Assembly (NCBI RefSeq): GCF_013396335.1
Contig: NZ_JABWSY010000010.1
Location: 43,517 to 107,516, forward strand
DNA from: Bacillus sp. EB106-08-02-XG196
GTDB lineage: Bacteria > Bacillota > Bacilli > Bacillales > Cytobacillaceae
Direction of reading: 5' to 3'
DNA length: 64,000 nt
Shown here piece by piece: positions 34,128 to 42,761 of this stretch. Positions within the stretch are counted from its first letter, which is position 1; each line of letters starts with the position of its first letter. The notes beneath the pieces are model-generated. The model made no database searches, was not told the origin of the DNA, and saw only the letters and a list, made by a program, of their open reading frames with translations. Both the position numbers and the translations under genes were made by a program.

Positions 34128-34180
34128 GGGACGGTTCTTATGGACTTATCTAGTTATAGTATGACTATAAGAACCGTCCC
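34128..34180. repeat. GGGACGGTTCT-type REP-like hairpin, second copy
   Basis: GGGACGGTTCTTAT at 34128-34141 pairs with ATAAGAACCGTCCC at 34167-34180; the centre has TAGTTATAGTATGAC as in the copy at 33304. It lies 33 bases before the cysK-type start, so it is within its leader. Confidence 0.85.
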
Positions 34181-34213
34181 TATGACACCCATGATACGAA
34201 AGGCGGAAGGGCA

Positions 34214-35137
34214 TTGAAACTTTACAGCTCCATTCTAGATTTAATTGGAAAAACTCCGATTGTTAAATTGAATAAATTACCTGATTCAGCAGGTGGGGAA
34301 GTTTATATAAAATTGGAATCGTTTAACCCTGGAGGAAGTGTAAAAGACCGTGCGTCCATTAATATGATTGAACGTGCAGAAAAAGAGGGTCAATTAATTC
34401 CAGGAAAGAGTACCGTTATTGAGCCTACTTCAGGTAATACTGGGATTGGAATTGCTATGGTATGTGCGGTAAAAGGGTATCGATGTATTATTACGATGCC
34501 TGATAATGCTACCTTAGAGCGTGTGAAAATTTTAAAAGCGTATGGAGCGGAAGTCCATCTAACTCCAGCAAGTCTGCGAATGCAAGGCGCTATAGATGAA
34601 GCAAACCGATTGGCTGAATCCATTAATGATAGTTTTATTCCTATGCAATTTGAGAATCCTGCAAATGCCGATGCTCATCGTGAAACGACTGCGGTTGAGA
34701 TTCTAGAAGCCTTTGATGGGAAATTGGACGCCCTTGTGTTGACAGCAGGAACAGGTGGAACGGTAACAGGTGTAGGGGAAGAGCTGAAAAAGCATATCCC
34801 TAACTTAAAAATATATGTAGTAGAACCGTTCGGATCGCCTGTGTTATCAGGTGGTGAACCTGGGCCGCATAAAATCCCGGGAACTGGTCCTGGTTTCATT
34901 CCTAACATTTTAAATCGTTCTATTTTTGATGAAATTTTGCTCATTAAGGATGAAGATGCCCAAGTGACGGCACGCCGGCTTGCTGCAGAAGAAGGGATCT
35001 TTGTAGGTGCATCAGGAGCATCTTCTGCGTATTTTGCTGTCGAGGCAGCAAAAAAACTTCCATCTTCAGCAAGAGTACTTTGTTTAGCACCGGACACAGG
35101 AGAACGTTATCTGTCCTCTGACTTATTTCTGGCTTGA
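34214..35137 (+). CDS. cysK: Cysteine synthase / PLP-dependent beta-replacing enzyme
   Basis: A 307-residue fold-type II PLP enzyme. The PLP lysine is K44 in NPGGSVKDRAS, the Asn loop is EPTSGNTGIGIA, the phosphate loop is TAGTGGTVTGVG. These fit O-acetylserine sulfhydrylase, which makes cysteine from O-acetylserine and sulfide; the close relative cystathionine beta-synthase type (as in the mccA gene) is an alternative. The start is TTG 34214 behind GGCGGAAGGG. It is monocistronic. Confidence 0.9.
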   Translation: MKLYSSILDLIGKTPIVKLNKLPDSAGGEVYIKLESFNPGGSVKDRASINMIERAEKEGQLIPGKSTVIEPTSGNTGIGIAMVCAVKGYRCIITMPDNATLERVKILKAYGAEVHLTPASLRMQGAIDEANRLAESINDSFIPMQFENPANADAHRETTAVEILEAFDGKLDALVLTAGTGGTVTGVGEELKKHIPNLKIYVVEPFGSPVLSGGEPGPHKIPGTGPGFIPNILNRSIFDEILLIKDEDAQVTARRLAAEEGIFVGASGASSAYFAVEAAKKLPSSARVLCLAPDTGERYLSSDLFLA

Positions 35138-35145
35138 TTTTACAT

Positions 35146-35184
35146 AAAAAAGGCAGCTTCCCTCGAAGGATGCTGCCTTTTTTT
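35146..35184. terminator. Terminator of cysK
   Basis: AAAAAGGCAGC pairs with GCTGCCTTTTT (35147-35182) across a 14-base loop, T-run following. Confidence 0.9.
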
Positions 35185-35262
35185 ATGCTTTTTTAAAACT
35201 GTGTTTCTACACTTATAGGAAACCCATATATATAAGAGTAAAAGCTAACAGGAGTAGATAGC

Positions 35263-36516
35263 ATGGACAAACAAAGTAGCAAATTTAGATGGATTGTATT
35301 TGCTTCTGTATTGTGGACTTATGTATTAATGGCGAGCCAGCGAACTGCTCCGGGATTGATTACTGACCAAGTGATGATGGAGTTTAGTGTAACAGCGTCA
35401 ACGATTGGGTTACTGACTAGTATTCAATTTTTTGTATATACTGGTTTGCAAATCCCGATGGGTATACTGGCTGACCGATATGGACCAAATCTCTTCTTAA
35501 TCGCAGGTGCAATCTTAACGGGGTTAGGTACAATGATATATAGTTTAGGAACGCATGAATTTGTCCTGTTTTTTGCCAGAATCCTTACGGGGATAGGGGA
35601 TGCGACGATTTGGGTTAATATGGTGTTGATATTGGGCCAATGGTTTAAAGTAAAGGAATTTGTTCGTTTAATTGGTTTTGCGGGAATGGCCGGAAGTCTT
35701 GGATTCCTCTTGGCAACTGTCCCGTTTACGGCATGGATTAGTTTACTAGGCTGGAGGCCAGCATTTTTTTCAGTAGGATTATTATTGTGCCTATGCGGGA
35801 TACTTCTTTATTTCGTCCTCATAAAAAAACCAAAACAGCTTAATGACCCGGCAGGAGAAAAAATTAAGATTCACCGTGAAAAAACTTTGGCTTTACTTCG
35901 TAGAATCTTTTCGAATCGGCAGGCATGGGCCTTATTCTTTTGTCATTTTGGTATTGTAGGCGCATATGTAGGATTTATCGGTTCATGGGCTGTGCCATAT
36001 GGGATGACTGTGTATGAAATGACCCGTTCAGATATGAGCCAGCTTATTATGATTGGTATGATTGGGGCACTTATGGGCGCTCCGCTGACTAGTTGGCTTT
36101 CAAGTCGTTTGGGAACAATTAAACGGCCATATGTTGTTGTTCATATCACTATTTTATTGTGTTGGGCAACCTTTCTTTTATTTAAAGGAAATCCCCCATT
36201 ATTCATGCTCATTATGCTGTTATTCATTATTGGCTTTGGGTATGGAGCGAGCGCTTTAACCTTCGCGATCGTCCGTCAATCATTTTCGATAATAGATTCT
36301 GGTGTTGTCTCTGGTTTTGCGAATACGGGCGGTTTCCTAAGTGCGGTTCTGCTGCCAAGTATCTTTGGAATAGTATTGGATCATTTTCATGCTTCTCCAG
36401 GAAGTGTGGGTGATGGATACTTCTATGGTTTCATTACTCCAGTTATCTTCTCTATGATTGGCTTGATAGGAGTAATTTCTCTTAAGGAAAAACGTCAGGA
36501 AGCTATAGAACATTAA
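35263..36516 (+). CDS. MFS transporter
   Basis: A 417-residue major facilitator with 12 predicted helices. The loop 2-3 motif is GILADRYGPN, preceded by YTGLQIPM. The conserved first helix (ASQRTAPGLITDQVM) resembles the nitrate/oxalate-like or sugar-phosphate-like MFS families, but the substrate cannot be read. ACAGGAGTAGATAGC precedes ATG 35263. It is alone between a terminator and the palindrome array. Confidence 0.85.
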   Translation: MDKQSSKFRWIVFASVLWTYVLMASQRTAPGLITDQVMMEFSVTASTIGLLTSIQFFVYTGLQIPMGILADRYGPNLFLIAGAILTGLGTMIYSLGTHEFVLFFARILTGIGDATIWVNMVLILGQWFKVKEFVRLIGFAGMAGSLGFLLATVPFTAWISLLGWRPAFFSVGLLLCLCGILLYFVLIKKPKQLNDPAGEKIKIHREKTLALLRRIFSNRQAWALFFCHFGIVGAYVGFIGSWAVPYGMTVYEMTRSDMSQLIMIGMIGALMGAPLTSWLSSRLGTIKRPYVVVHITILLCWATFLLFKGNPPLFMLIMLLFIIGFGYGASALTFAIVRQSFSIIDSGVVSGFANTGGFLSAVLLPSIFGIVLDHFHASPGSVGDGYFYGFITPVIFSMIGLIGVISLKEKRQEAIEH

Positions 36517-36595
36517 GGTAAACAGTACTCCATTTCGATAAAATTCTGCTGGCCTTTAGCGCTAGAACCATTGATATAGAGAGGTTTATTATAAA

Positions 36596-36959
36596 ACTAA
36601 TCAAACGTTTAATTGATATCAAATTTGGTCGGATAGTAGGAAAGAATGTATTTATCTAGTTTTTACAGAAAGAATGATCGGTTGTTTAATAAAAAGTAAT
36701 TATTTCCTCGACAATTATTGCATGGGAAATTAGCCGGGAACTACTTTAAAAGAAGAGCTTCACCTGTTTTTAATCAAACGTTTAATTAGTGACTTTCATT
36801 AACAAATAAGTAGATTTATAGGAATTGATGTAGAATTTAATGTTTTTATAAAAGAGATGAACAATTAACTGAGATGTAATCGACAAGTTTTTTTCTTTTT
36901 AAAAAGGTAAATCCAGTTATGACGCGAATAGAGGCTGTTTTAATCAAACGTTTAATTAA
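36596..36959. repeat. Three AATCAAACGTTTAATT palindromes, second array
   Basis: Palindromes are centred at about 36606, 36779 and 36949, spaced 173 and 170 bases. They share the core AATCAAACGTTTAATT with the four at 5781-6122. A TCGACAA sequence also occurs in both arrays. The 36517-37178 stretch has no gene; a hairpin at 37096-37131 and a half REP element at 37147 follow. Confidence 0.85.
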
Positions 36960-37095
36960 CAAATAATTGCAATGAAATTTGTTGATATATAAGTGTTAGT
37001 GATAGTACAAGTTTTTTTATCATCGAAATTTGCTAACAAAGAGACTGGGTATTTATAATAGGATAAGAGTACGCTTGTTTACAATCATGATTGAG

Positions 37096-37131
37096 TTAGA
37101 GTAGAATGATTACTTCTACTCTAATTTTTTT
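37096..37131 (+). terminator. Terminator-like hairpin upstream of the DUF45 gene
   Basis: TTAGAGTAGAA pairs with TTCTACTCTAA (37096-37124), a perfect 11-bp stem followed by TTTTTTT. No plus-strand gene ends just before it, so it may end a non-coding transcript from the palindrome region. Confidence 0.75.
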
Positions 37132-37146
37132 GAAATTTGTGGCCAG

Positions 37147-37163
37147 GAGAACCGTCCCCATGG
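37147..37163. repeat. Half copy of the GGGACGGTTCT repeat
   Basis: GAGAACCGTCCCCATGG is the right arm of the REP-like hairpin seen at 33304 and 34128, without its left partner. It ends 15 bases before the next gene. Confidence 0.7.
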
Positions 37164-37178
37164 TCTTGAGGTGATAAG

Positions 37179-37886
37179 ATGATTCATACTTATTTAGGTC
37201 AAACGATTAGCTTTGAGCTAAGGTATAAAAACCGGACATCGATGAGCATTCATATAGATAGTAATGGTTATGTTGAAGTCCATGTTCCTAAAGGGATGTC
37301 GGATGAACGTGTGATTCTAGCATTAGAGGGAAAATGGGATTGGATTCAGCTAAAACTAAAAGAAATGAAGGCTAGAACCCTCGGACCAACGGTGAAAACC
37401 TATGAACATGGCGAGAGCTTTCTTTATTTAGGAAAAGAATATCCCATTCAGATTACTCAAGATACGGAAATCCAGCAAGACTATGCCGTATTTGAAGAGG
37501 AAAAGTTACATATATTTGTGAAACAACATGAAGATGAAAAAATAAAACAAGCTTTGAAACGATTTTACTATCAGCAGTGCAAAATGTTAGTAGAAAGAAG
37601 TATTAAATCCTATCAAAACAACTTCAAAATAAAACCAAGATCAATCAAAATTACAGATAATAAGACCAACTGGGGAACATGTGATTCCAAACTGCAGTTA
37701 ACCTTTAATTGGAAACTGGCGATGGCACCACAAAAGGTGATTGACTATGTAGTCGTCCACGAAATGTGCCATATGGTTCATCTGAATCATGATCGCTCCT
37801 TTTGGCGTCTTGTGGGTAAAATAATACCTGATTATGAGCAGCAGGAGAACTGGTTAGCTTTATCAAGCTGGAAAATGACTGTCTAA
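37179..37886 (+). CDS. DUF45/YgjP-type metallopeptidase (M48-like)
   Basis: A 235-residue protein of the YgjP/DUF45 family (SprT-like). The zinc site is HEMCHMVHLNHDRSFW (HExxH and a distal His), preceded by NWGTCDSKLQLTFNWKL, which is the conserved family strand. Such proteins are predicted zinc peptidases; many lie beside restriction or other defence genes, but here the neighbours are ordinary. GAGGTGATAAG precedes ATG 37179. Confidence 0.9.
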   Translation: MIHTYLGQTISFELRYKNRTSMSIHIDSNGYVEVHVPKGMSDERVILALEGKWDWIQLKLKEMKARTLGPTVKTYEHGESFLYLGKEYPIQITQDTEIQQDYAVFEEEKLHIFVKQHEDEKIKQALKRFYYQQCKMLVERSIKSYQNNFKIKPRSIKITDNKTNWGTCDSKLQLTFNWKLAMAPQKVIDYVVVHEMCHMVHLNHDRSFWRLVGKIIPDYEQQENWLALSSWKMTV

Positions 37887-37945
37887 CATTTGAAACGGAT
37901 ATACTTGTGCTAGGCAAATAGCAATCATATTGGAGGATTATAAAA

Positions 37946-38467
37946 ATGGAGAATAATGATATATTAATTCGATTACGGTATGCACTGGATATAAAAAATA
38001 CAGATGTGGTAGAAATATTTAAACTTGGCGGAATTGATGTAACGAAAGATGACGTACTCAAAATACTGACAAAACCAAAAGACAGTTACGATGATGAAGA
38101 TTACTATTATGATGATTTAACGGAGGATGAAGAGTACATTAAATGTACGAATAGTATGTTAGAGTCATTTCTCAATGGTTTTATTACTTTTAAAAGAGGC
38201 AGACAGGAACCAAGACCAGGACAACCTGATGCACCAGCGCCCACAAAGAGTAAGGAAAGTGTAAACAATATCCTGCTAAAGAAAGTGAAAATCGCATTAT
38301 CATTAACAAGTGAGGATATGCTCGATATATTTGAAAAGGCAGGAATTACAGTAACAAAAGGGGAATTAAGCGCGATATTAAGAAAAGAGGGGCATAAGAA
38401 TTATAAGCAGTGCCTTGATAAATACGCCAGAAATTTCTTGAAAGGCTTGGCTATTGTATATAGGTGA
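37946..38467 (+). CDS. DUF1456 family protein (YehS-like)
   Basis: A 173-residue protein made of two copies of one alpha-helical module: ILIRLRYALDIKNTDVVEIF with a later ILTKPKD, and LLKKVKIALSLTSEDMLDIF with a later ILRKEGH. Two repeats joined by a Pro-rich linker (PRPGQPDAPAPTK) are the hallmark of DUF1456 (YehS). The function is unknown. GGAGGATTATAAAA precedes ATG 37946. The stop overlaps the possible GTG start of the following response regulator, so it may be cotranscribed with it. Confidence 0.88.
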   Translation: MENNDILIRLRYALDIKNTDVVEIFKLGGIDVTKDDVLKILTKPKDSYDDEDYYYDDLTEDEEYIKCTNSMLESFLNGFITFKRGRQEPRPGQPDAPAPTKSKESVNNILLKKVKIALSLTSEDMLDIFEKAGITVTKGELSAILRKEGHKNYKQCLDKYARNFLKGLAIVYR

Positions 38468-38472
38468 GTTCC

Positions 38473-39144
38473 ATGAAGAGTATTCTAGTTGTTGATGACG
38501 ATCAGCATATCCGTTATTTAGTTAAGGATTTATTAATGAAAGAGGGCTACAAGGTTTTAGAGGCAGCGGATGGAGCAGCGGGAATAAGGCTCGTTGAGAA
38601 GGAATTATGCGACTTGGCTATCATAGATATCATGATGCCGAAAATGGATGGGTACAGCATGACCGAAGAACTCCGTAAATTCAATGATATCCCTATCATT
38701 TTGCTTACTGCCAAAAGTCAAATTGAAGATAAGGAAAAGGGATATCAATCAGGCACAGATGACTATTTAGTAAAACCTTTTGAGCCGAAGGAATTGCTTT
38801 TTAGAGTAAATGCGCTGTTAAGAAGATACGGAAGATTAAATGAATCCGATATAAAAATAGGAAATCTTTTTATTAATAAAAAGAGCTATGAAGTGGAAAT
38901 CGCTCAAAAAACGTATATGCTGCCTTTAAAGGAATTCGATCTACTGTATTTCCTTGCCTCGCACCCTAATCAGGTTTTCAATCGAAATCAATTGATTGAG
39001 CAAGTATGGGGATTGGAATATGAAGGAGACGAAAGGACAGTTGACGTTCATATTAAACGTTTAAGAGAAAGGTTTAAGCATGTATCTGAAGCGTTTTCCA
39101 TCAAGACTATAAGAGGTGTAGGCTACTCCTTGGAGGTCCATTAA
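38473..39144 (+). CDS. hssR: Heme-response regulator (HssR-like, OmpR family)
   Basis: A 223-residue response regulator: receiver domain with acidic pocket VVDDDQ, phospho-acceptor D52 (AIIDIMMPKMDG), T/K switch (LLTAK, LVKPFEP), and an OmpR winged helix with WGLEYEGDERTVDVHIKRL. It is very close in wording to Staphylococcus HssR, and its neighbours are the matching kinase and HrtBA-like transporter. GTG 38464 is in frame; AGGTGAG fits ATG 38473. The direct repeat at 40661-40680 is the predicted binding site. Confidence 0.88.
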   Translation: MKSILVVDDDQHIRYLVKDLLMKEGYKVLEAADGAAGIRLVEKELCDLAIIDIMMPKMDGYSMTEELRKFNDIPIILLTAKSQIEDKEKGYQSGTDDYLVKPFEPKELLFRVNALLRRYGRLNESDIKIGNLFINKKSYEVEIAQKTYMLPLKEFDLLYFLASHPNQVFNRNQLIEQVWGLEYEGDERTVDVHIKRLRERFKHVSEAFSIKTIRGVGYSLEVH

Positions 39145-40545
39145 ATGAAATCTCTTTATGGAAAGTTTGCTCTTACGACCATATTTATCATGGTGCTTAG
39201 CGGAGTTTTATCCTTTGTTATTTCAAATGTGTATTATCAACATTCGCTTAAATCCCAAAATGACCTTAAAATCACAAATATTGCATTGGAGATTTCGGAA
39301 TATATTCAGAAGGATCCAAACATTGATTTGAATGATTACTTGGATCATATTGGGTCCATTGGTTATCAACTATATATCGTGAATGATCTTGGAAGGGAAC
39401 AGTTTCATGGGACTCCATATCGGGAAGAAAACCTTCCAAAGAAGGCAATTGCCGCTGTTCATGCTGGTGATATCTATCATGGTATTGAGCATTTTCCACA
39501 TAAGACATTTGTTACTGGATTCTTTGCCAATGAATTAAAGAATACTGTAGGAGTTCCTTTTACATACCAGCAACGAAAATTTGCCCTATTTATCCGTCCG
39601 GATATTAAAATGATGTTTAATGAGATGCATTTATTGTTTGCCTGGCTATTGCTTTCTTCCATTTTATTAAGTATTTTATTTGTTTTAATAAGCTCGAAAT
39701 ACTTAGTAAAACCGATAGTCAAATTAAATCAGGCAACCAAAACACTTGCTGAGGGAAATTTCACGATTCATTTGGATATTAATCGCAAAGATGAAATAGG
39801 TGACTTAGCCGGAAGCTTTATGAATATGTCAAGAAAGCTGGCTAAGGTAGATCAGTTACGAAAAGAGTTTATATCAAATGTCTCCCATGATATCCAATCT
39901 CCGATCACGAATATAAAAGGGTATATGAACTTATTAGATGATGAGGAAATTTCCTATGAGAAAAAGCAAAATCACATAAAAGTCATCCATTCGGAACTCA
40001 ATCGTTTATCTACTCTTTCAAAACAGCTGCTACTTCTCTCTTCGATTGAAAGCAAGAAGGATTTAATGGACGTAAAAGAATTCAATGTGGCCGAACAAAT
40101 TAAAAGTGTTATTCAGCAATATCGCTGGAGAATAACTGAAAAGGAACTTATGCTAAGCTATTCCCTCCCAGAGACAAAAATGAAGGGGGATCCTTTTTTG
40201 TTATATTCGGTGTGGGAAAACCTATTAACCAATGCAATAAAATATAATGTGGAGAATGGCAGTATTGATATTATCGTAACGAGTCTGAATGACTCCATTG
40301 AAGTCCAATTTAAGGATTCAGGAATCGGATTGGCAGTTGAACAAATAGAGCGAATCTATGACCGTTTTTACCGTGGAGACCCTTCAAGGACTAAAGCTGT
40401 GGAAGGGACAGGATTGGGTCTATCAATCGTTCAAAGTATTGTACAATTGCATCAAGGAAAAATAGTTGTGGAAAGTGGTAAAGATAGCGGCACTACTTTT
40501 ACAGTAAATCTTCCATCCAAAGATCCAGACACAAGTAACCTTTAG
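39145..40545 (+). CDS. hssS: Heme-sensing histidine kinase (HssS-like)
   Basis: A 466-residue membrane kinase. Helix 1 at about residues 8-28, an extracellular domain of about 140 residues, helix 2 at about 168-188, a HAMP domain, the HisKA phospho-His H248 (SNVSHDIQSPITNIKGY), and the ATP-binding boxes (NLLTNAIKYN, DSGIGL, GTGLGLSIVQ). It starts directly after the regulator stop. Heme as the signal is inferred from the similar HssRS-HrtAB arrangement in Gram-positive bacteria, not from a heme motif. Confidence 0.85.
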   Translation: MKSLYGKFALTTIFIMVLSGVLSFVISNVYYQHSLKSQNDLKITNIALEISEYIQKDPNIDLNDYLDHIGSIGYQLYIVNDLGREQFHGTPYREENLPKKAIAAVHAGDIYHGIEHFPHKTFVTGFFANELKNTVGVPFTYQQRKFALFIRPDIKMMFNEMHLLFAWLLLSSILLSILFVLISSKYLVKPIVKLNQATKTLAEGNFTIHLDINRKDEIGDLAGSFMNMSRKLAKVDQLRKEFISNVSHDIQSPITNIKGYMNLLDDEEISYEKKQNHIKVIHSELNRLSTLSKQLLLLSSIESKKDLMDVKEFNVAEQIKSVIQQYRWRITEKELMLSYSLPETKMKGDPFLLYSVWENLLTNAIKYNVENGSIDIIVTSLNDSIEVQFKDSGIGLAVEQIERIYDRFYRGDPSRTKAVEGTGLGLSIVQSIVQLHQGKIVVESGKDSGTTFTVNLPSKDPDTSNL

Positions 40546-40578
40546 AATTAGCAGCTATTCTATGTAACTAGAATTTAG

Positions 40579-40604
40579 GGCCATTCCTCGTGAATGGTCT
40601 TTTT
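40579..40604 (+). terminator. Terminator of the hssRS pair
   Basis: GGCCATTC pairs with GAATGGTC (40579-40599, one G-U) across a 5-base loop, followed by five T. Confidence 0.75.
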
Positions 40605-40660
40605 GCGTAGAACAGAAAAGATTTTAGATAAAGTTGCAAACAGTTTAAATGTAACTTCCT

Positions 40661-40693
40661 GTTCATCGTCAGTTCACATGGCAATTATATACT
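40661..40693 (+). promoter_or_regulatory. Predicted HssR direct-repeat box and hrtBA promoter
   Basis: GTTCATCGT and GTTCACATG lie at 40661-40669 and 40672-40680 with a 2-base gap. This is the spacing and near-consensus of the hrt direct repeat known from Staphylococcus (GTTCATATT twice with 2 bases between). A TATACT -10 element follows at 40688-40693. It stands 34 bases before the hrtB-like start. Confidence 0.8.
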
Positions 40694-40726
40694 AAGGATG
40701 TCAAAAAGAGATCGGGAGGAATTAAG

Positions 40727-41761
40727 ATGAACATGGCTTGGAAAGAAATTAAAAAAAATAAAGTAAGGTTTTTGATTTTAGGTTCAATCGTTTTTCTCGT
40801 TAGTTTATTAACGTTTATTATATCTGGTTTAGCAAATGGGCTATCACAAGACAATGCTGCATTAATTAAAGATTTACCAAGCGGGCAATTTTATATGAAT
40901 GAAGATGCAGACGAAACCTATAATCTGTCAAAAATAGATACCCGTATACAGGATAATATCTTAAACAAAAAGAAGGATGCTGTAGCATTATCCATTCAAA
41001 TGGGCTTCTTAAATGACGAGAAGGGTAAGCAGCGAAGCGTCGCCTTTGTTACATCGACAGATTCAAGGTTATTTAACAATGTTAAAAATGGAGAAATTGT
41101 GCTTGATCGCTCATTGGAGGATGAAGGTATAAAGATTGGAGATACCTTAACGAATAATCAATATAGTGGAAAGTTTGTTGTAAAAAGTTTTGTCGACCAA
41201 AAGAAATACAGCCATGCCCCTGTCGCTACTATCAGTATCGAGGACTACAGAGAAATTTACAGAGTCGGAGAAATGCAATTGGTTTTCGTACCGGGTGGGG
41301 ATTCCCCGCAGGAAATCGCTGGATTACAATCTTTCACGAAAAAAGATTTTCTCAATACCATTCCGAGTTATAGTGCAGAACAAATGTCTTTAAATATGAT
41401 TGTTTGGTTTTTAGTTATCATTAGCGGAATGTTGTTTGCTATATTTTTCTACATGATGAATGTTCAAAAAGTTGGCTTATACGGTATTTTAAAGGCAATC
41501 GGTGTAAAAACAAGTACGTTGTTCAAAATGATGTGGACACAAATGGTTTTTATTACAGTTATTGCGCTTGCCCTATCTGTTACATTGAGTCAAGTTTTTA
41601 ATTTGATTGCACCTGAAGGAATGCCTTTTAGTTTAACCCCTGAAACAACATTTCAATTATCGGTAGTCTTCCTAATAATCGGATTTATTGGAGCTACGCT
41701 ATCAGGTGTACAAATAAGAAAAGTAGAGCCATTACAAGCGATTCAACAAGGAGAGGTTTAA
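40727..41761 (+). CDS. hrtB: ABC transporter permease, HrtB-like (FtsX fold)
   Basis: A 344-residue MacB/FtsX-type permease: one N-terminal helix (about 16-38), a 170-residue extracellular domain, and three C-terminal helices ending with the QIRKVEPLQAIQQGEV signature of this class. HrtB with HrtA removes toxic heme from the membrane. GGGAGGAATTAAG precedes ATG 40727. The gene is 1 base from the ATPase gene. Heme as substrate is inferred from the operator and two-component genes. Confidence 0.87.
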   Translation: MNMAWKEIKKNKVRFLILGSIVFLVSLLTFIISGLANGLSQDNAALIKDLPSGQFYMNEDADETYNLSKIDTRIQDNILNKKKDAVALSIQMGFLNDEKGKQRSVAFVTSTDSRLFNNVKNGEIVLDRSLEDEGIKIGDTLTNNQYSGKFVVKSFVDQKKYSHAPVATISIEDYREIYRVGEMQLVFVPGGDSPQEIAGLQSFTKKDFLNTIPSYSAEQMSLNMIVWFLVIISGMLFAIFFYMMNVQKVGLYGILKAIGVKTSTLFKMMWTQMVFITVIALALSVTLSQVFNLIAPEGMPFSLTPETTFQLSVVFLIIGFIGATLSGVQIRKVEPLQAIQQGEV

Positions 41762-41762
41762 T

Positions 41763-42458
41763 ATGGCAGTATTTACGATTAATGAAGTTAGAAAAACATT
41801 TACGAATGGTGAAGTGAAGGAAGAAATACTAAAAGGGATTAATCTATCTCTTAGAGAAGGGGAGATAACAGCATTAGTGGGTGCATCAGGTTCGGGTAAA
41901 AGTACACTCCTTACAATCGCTGCAGGGCTTCAACCTGCATCAGATGGACAAGTAATATTCGAAGGTGAAAATATGATGACCATGGGTTCAGAGCAGGTTC
42001 GGAAGATACGAGCAAGTAAATTCGGTTTCGTCTTTCAATTTGCCCATCTTGTTCCTTTTCTCACGGTAGAAGAACAACTGCTGCTTATACTGGATGTTTC
42101 TGGATCGAAATTAAAGAAACATGAACAAAAAAAAGAAATTGATAAAATACTAAAATTAGTTGGAATGGAGCATCGGAAAAATGCTTATCCGTCTTCCTTG
42201 TCAGGCGGGGAAAAACAACGCGTTGCCATTGCTCGTGCAATCATCCATAAACCTAAAGTTCTCTTCGCAGATGAACCAACGGCAAGTTTAGATTCAAAAA
42301 GGTCTAAGGATGTTATGTCGTTAATCCGAGATTTAACGAAAACGCTGAACATTACGACCCTAATGGTTACACATGACGAAGAAATGCTGGCATTTGTTGA
42401 TCATGTAATTAAAATGAGCGATGGACAGGTTTTGCAAAGTGCAGGTGAAAATCTATAG
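41763..42458 (+). CDS. hrtA: ABC transporter ATP-binding protein, HrtA-like
   Basis: A 231-residue ATPase of the MacB/LolD class: Walker A GASGSGKST, Q-loop VFQFAHLVPF, signature LSGGEKQRVAIARA, Walker B VLFADEPTASLD, and H-loop VTHDEE. It partners the permease directly upstream, whose stop TAA is 1 base before ATG 41763; AAGGAGAGGTTTAAT is the ribosome site. The pair is the output of the two-component system encoded upstream. Confidence 0.9.
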   Translation: MAVFTINEVRKTFTNGEVKEEILKGINLSLREGEITALVGASGSGKSTLLTIAAGLQPASDGQVIFEGENMMTMGSEQVRKIRASKFGFVFQFAHLVPFLTVEEQLLLILDVSGSKLKKHEQKKEIDKILKLVGMEHRKNAYPSSLSGGEKQRVAIARAIIHKPKVLFADEPTASLDSKRSKDVMSLIRDLTKTLNITTLMVTHDEEMLAFVDHVIKMSDGQVLQSAGENL

Positions 42459-42487
42459 ATTTCTTACCAGTTTAAATGTAAAACCTC

Positions 42488-42560
42488 TTACCTGCGGATT
42501 TCTGTCGCTTACCTGCATAATTCTCCTCTTTACCTGCGGAGATATCCTTTGTTTACCTGC
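42488..42560. repeat. TTACCTGC phrase array, about 21-bp period
   Basis: TTACCTGC occurs at 42488, 42509, 42530 and 42553, with spacings of 21, 21 and 23 bases. The bases between are T/C-rich and vary. The period resembles the 20-bp array at the left edge but the word differs. The rest of 42459-42718 holds no gene. Confidence 0.75.
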
Positions 42561-42718
42561 CTAATCAATTCCTCGGTCAAACTTGGTGATGAAATAGCCA
42601 TGCCACGGCCTGGCTTAGGTAACTAAATTCCCTGTAAATGGTTAATCTGTCTGTTTTTTGAAACCAACCGAGTCTGAATGCGCCTGCGCTAAACAATAAC
42701 ATAGCCACATAATAAAGC

Positions 42719-42760
42719 AAAGCCCTGTAAAGTGACATTGTCATCTTACAGGGCTTTTAG
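42719..42760. terminator. Bidirectional terminator between hrtA and the RND gene
   Basis: AAAGCCCTGTAA (42719-42730) pairs with TTACAGGGCTTT (42746-42757), a perfect 12-bp stem with T-runs on both strands, immediately past the RND stop. Confidence 0.9.
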
Positions 42761-42761
42761 A

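Noticed and set aside
33837-34213. S-box or T-box leader before cysK
   Set aside because: I looked for the conserved T-box and SAM-riboswitch elements and saw only the REP-like hairpin.
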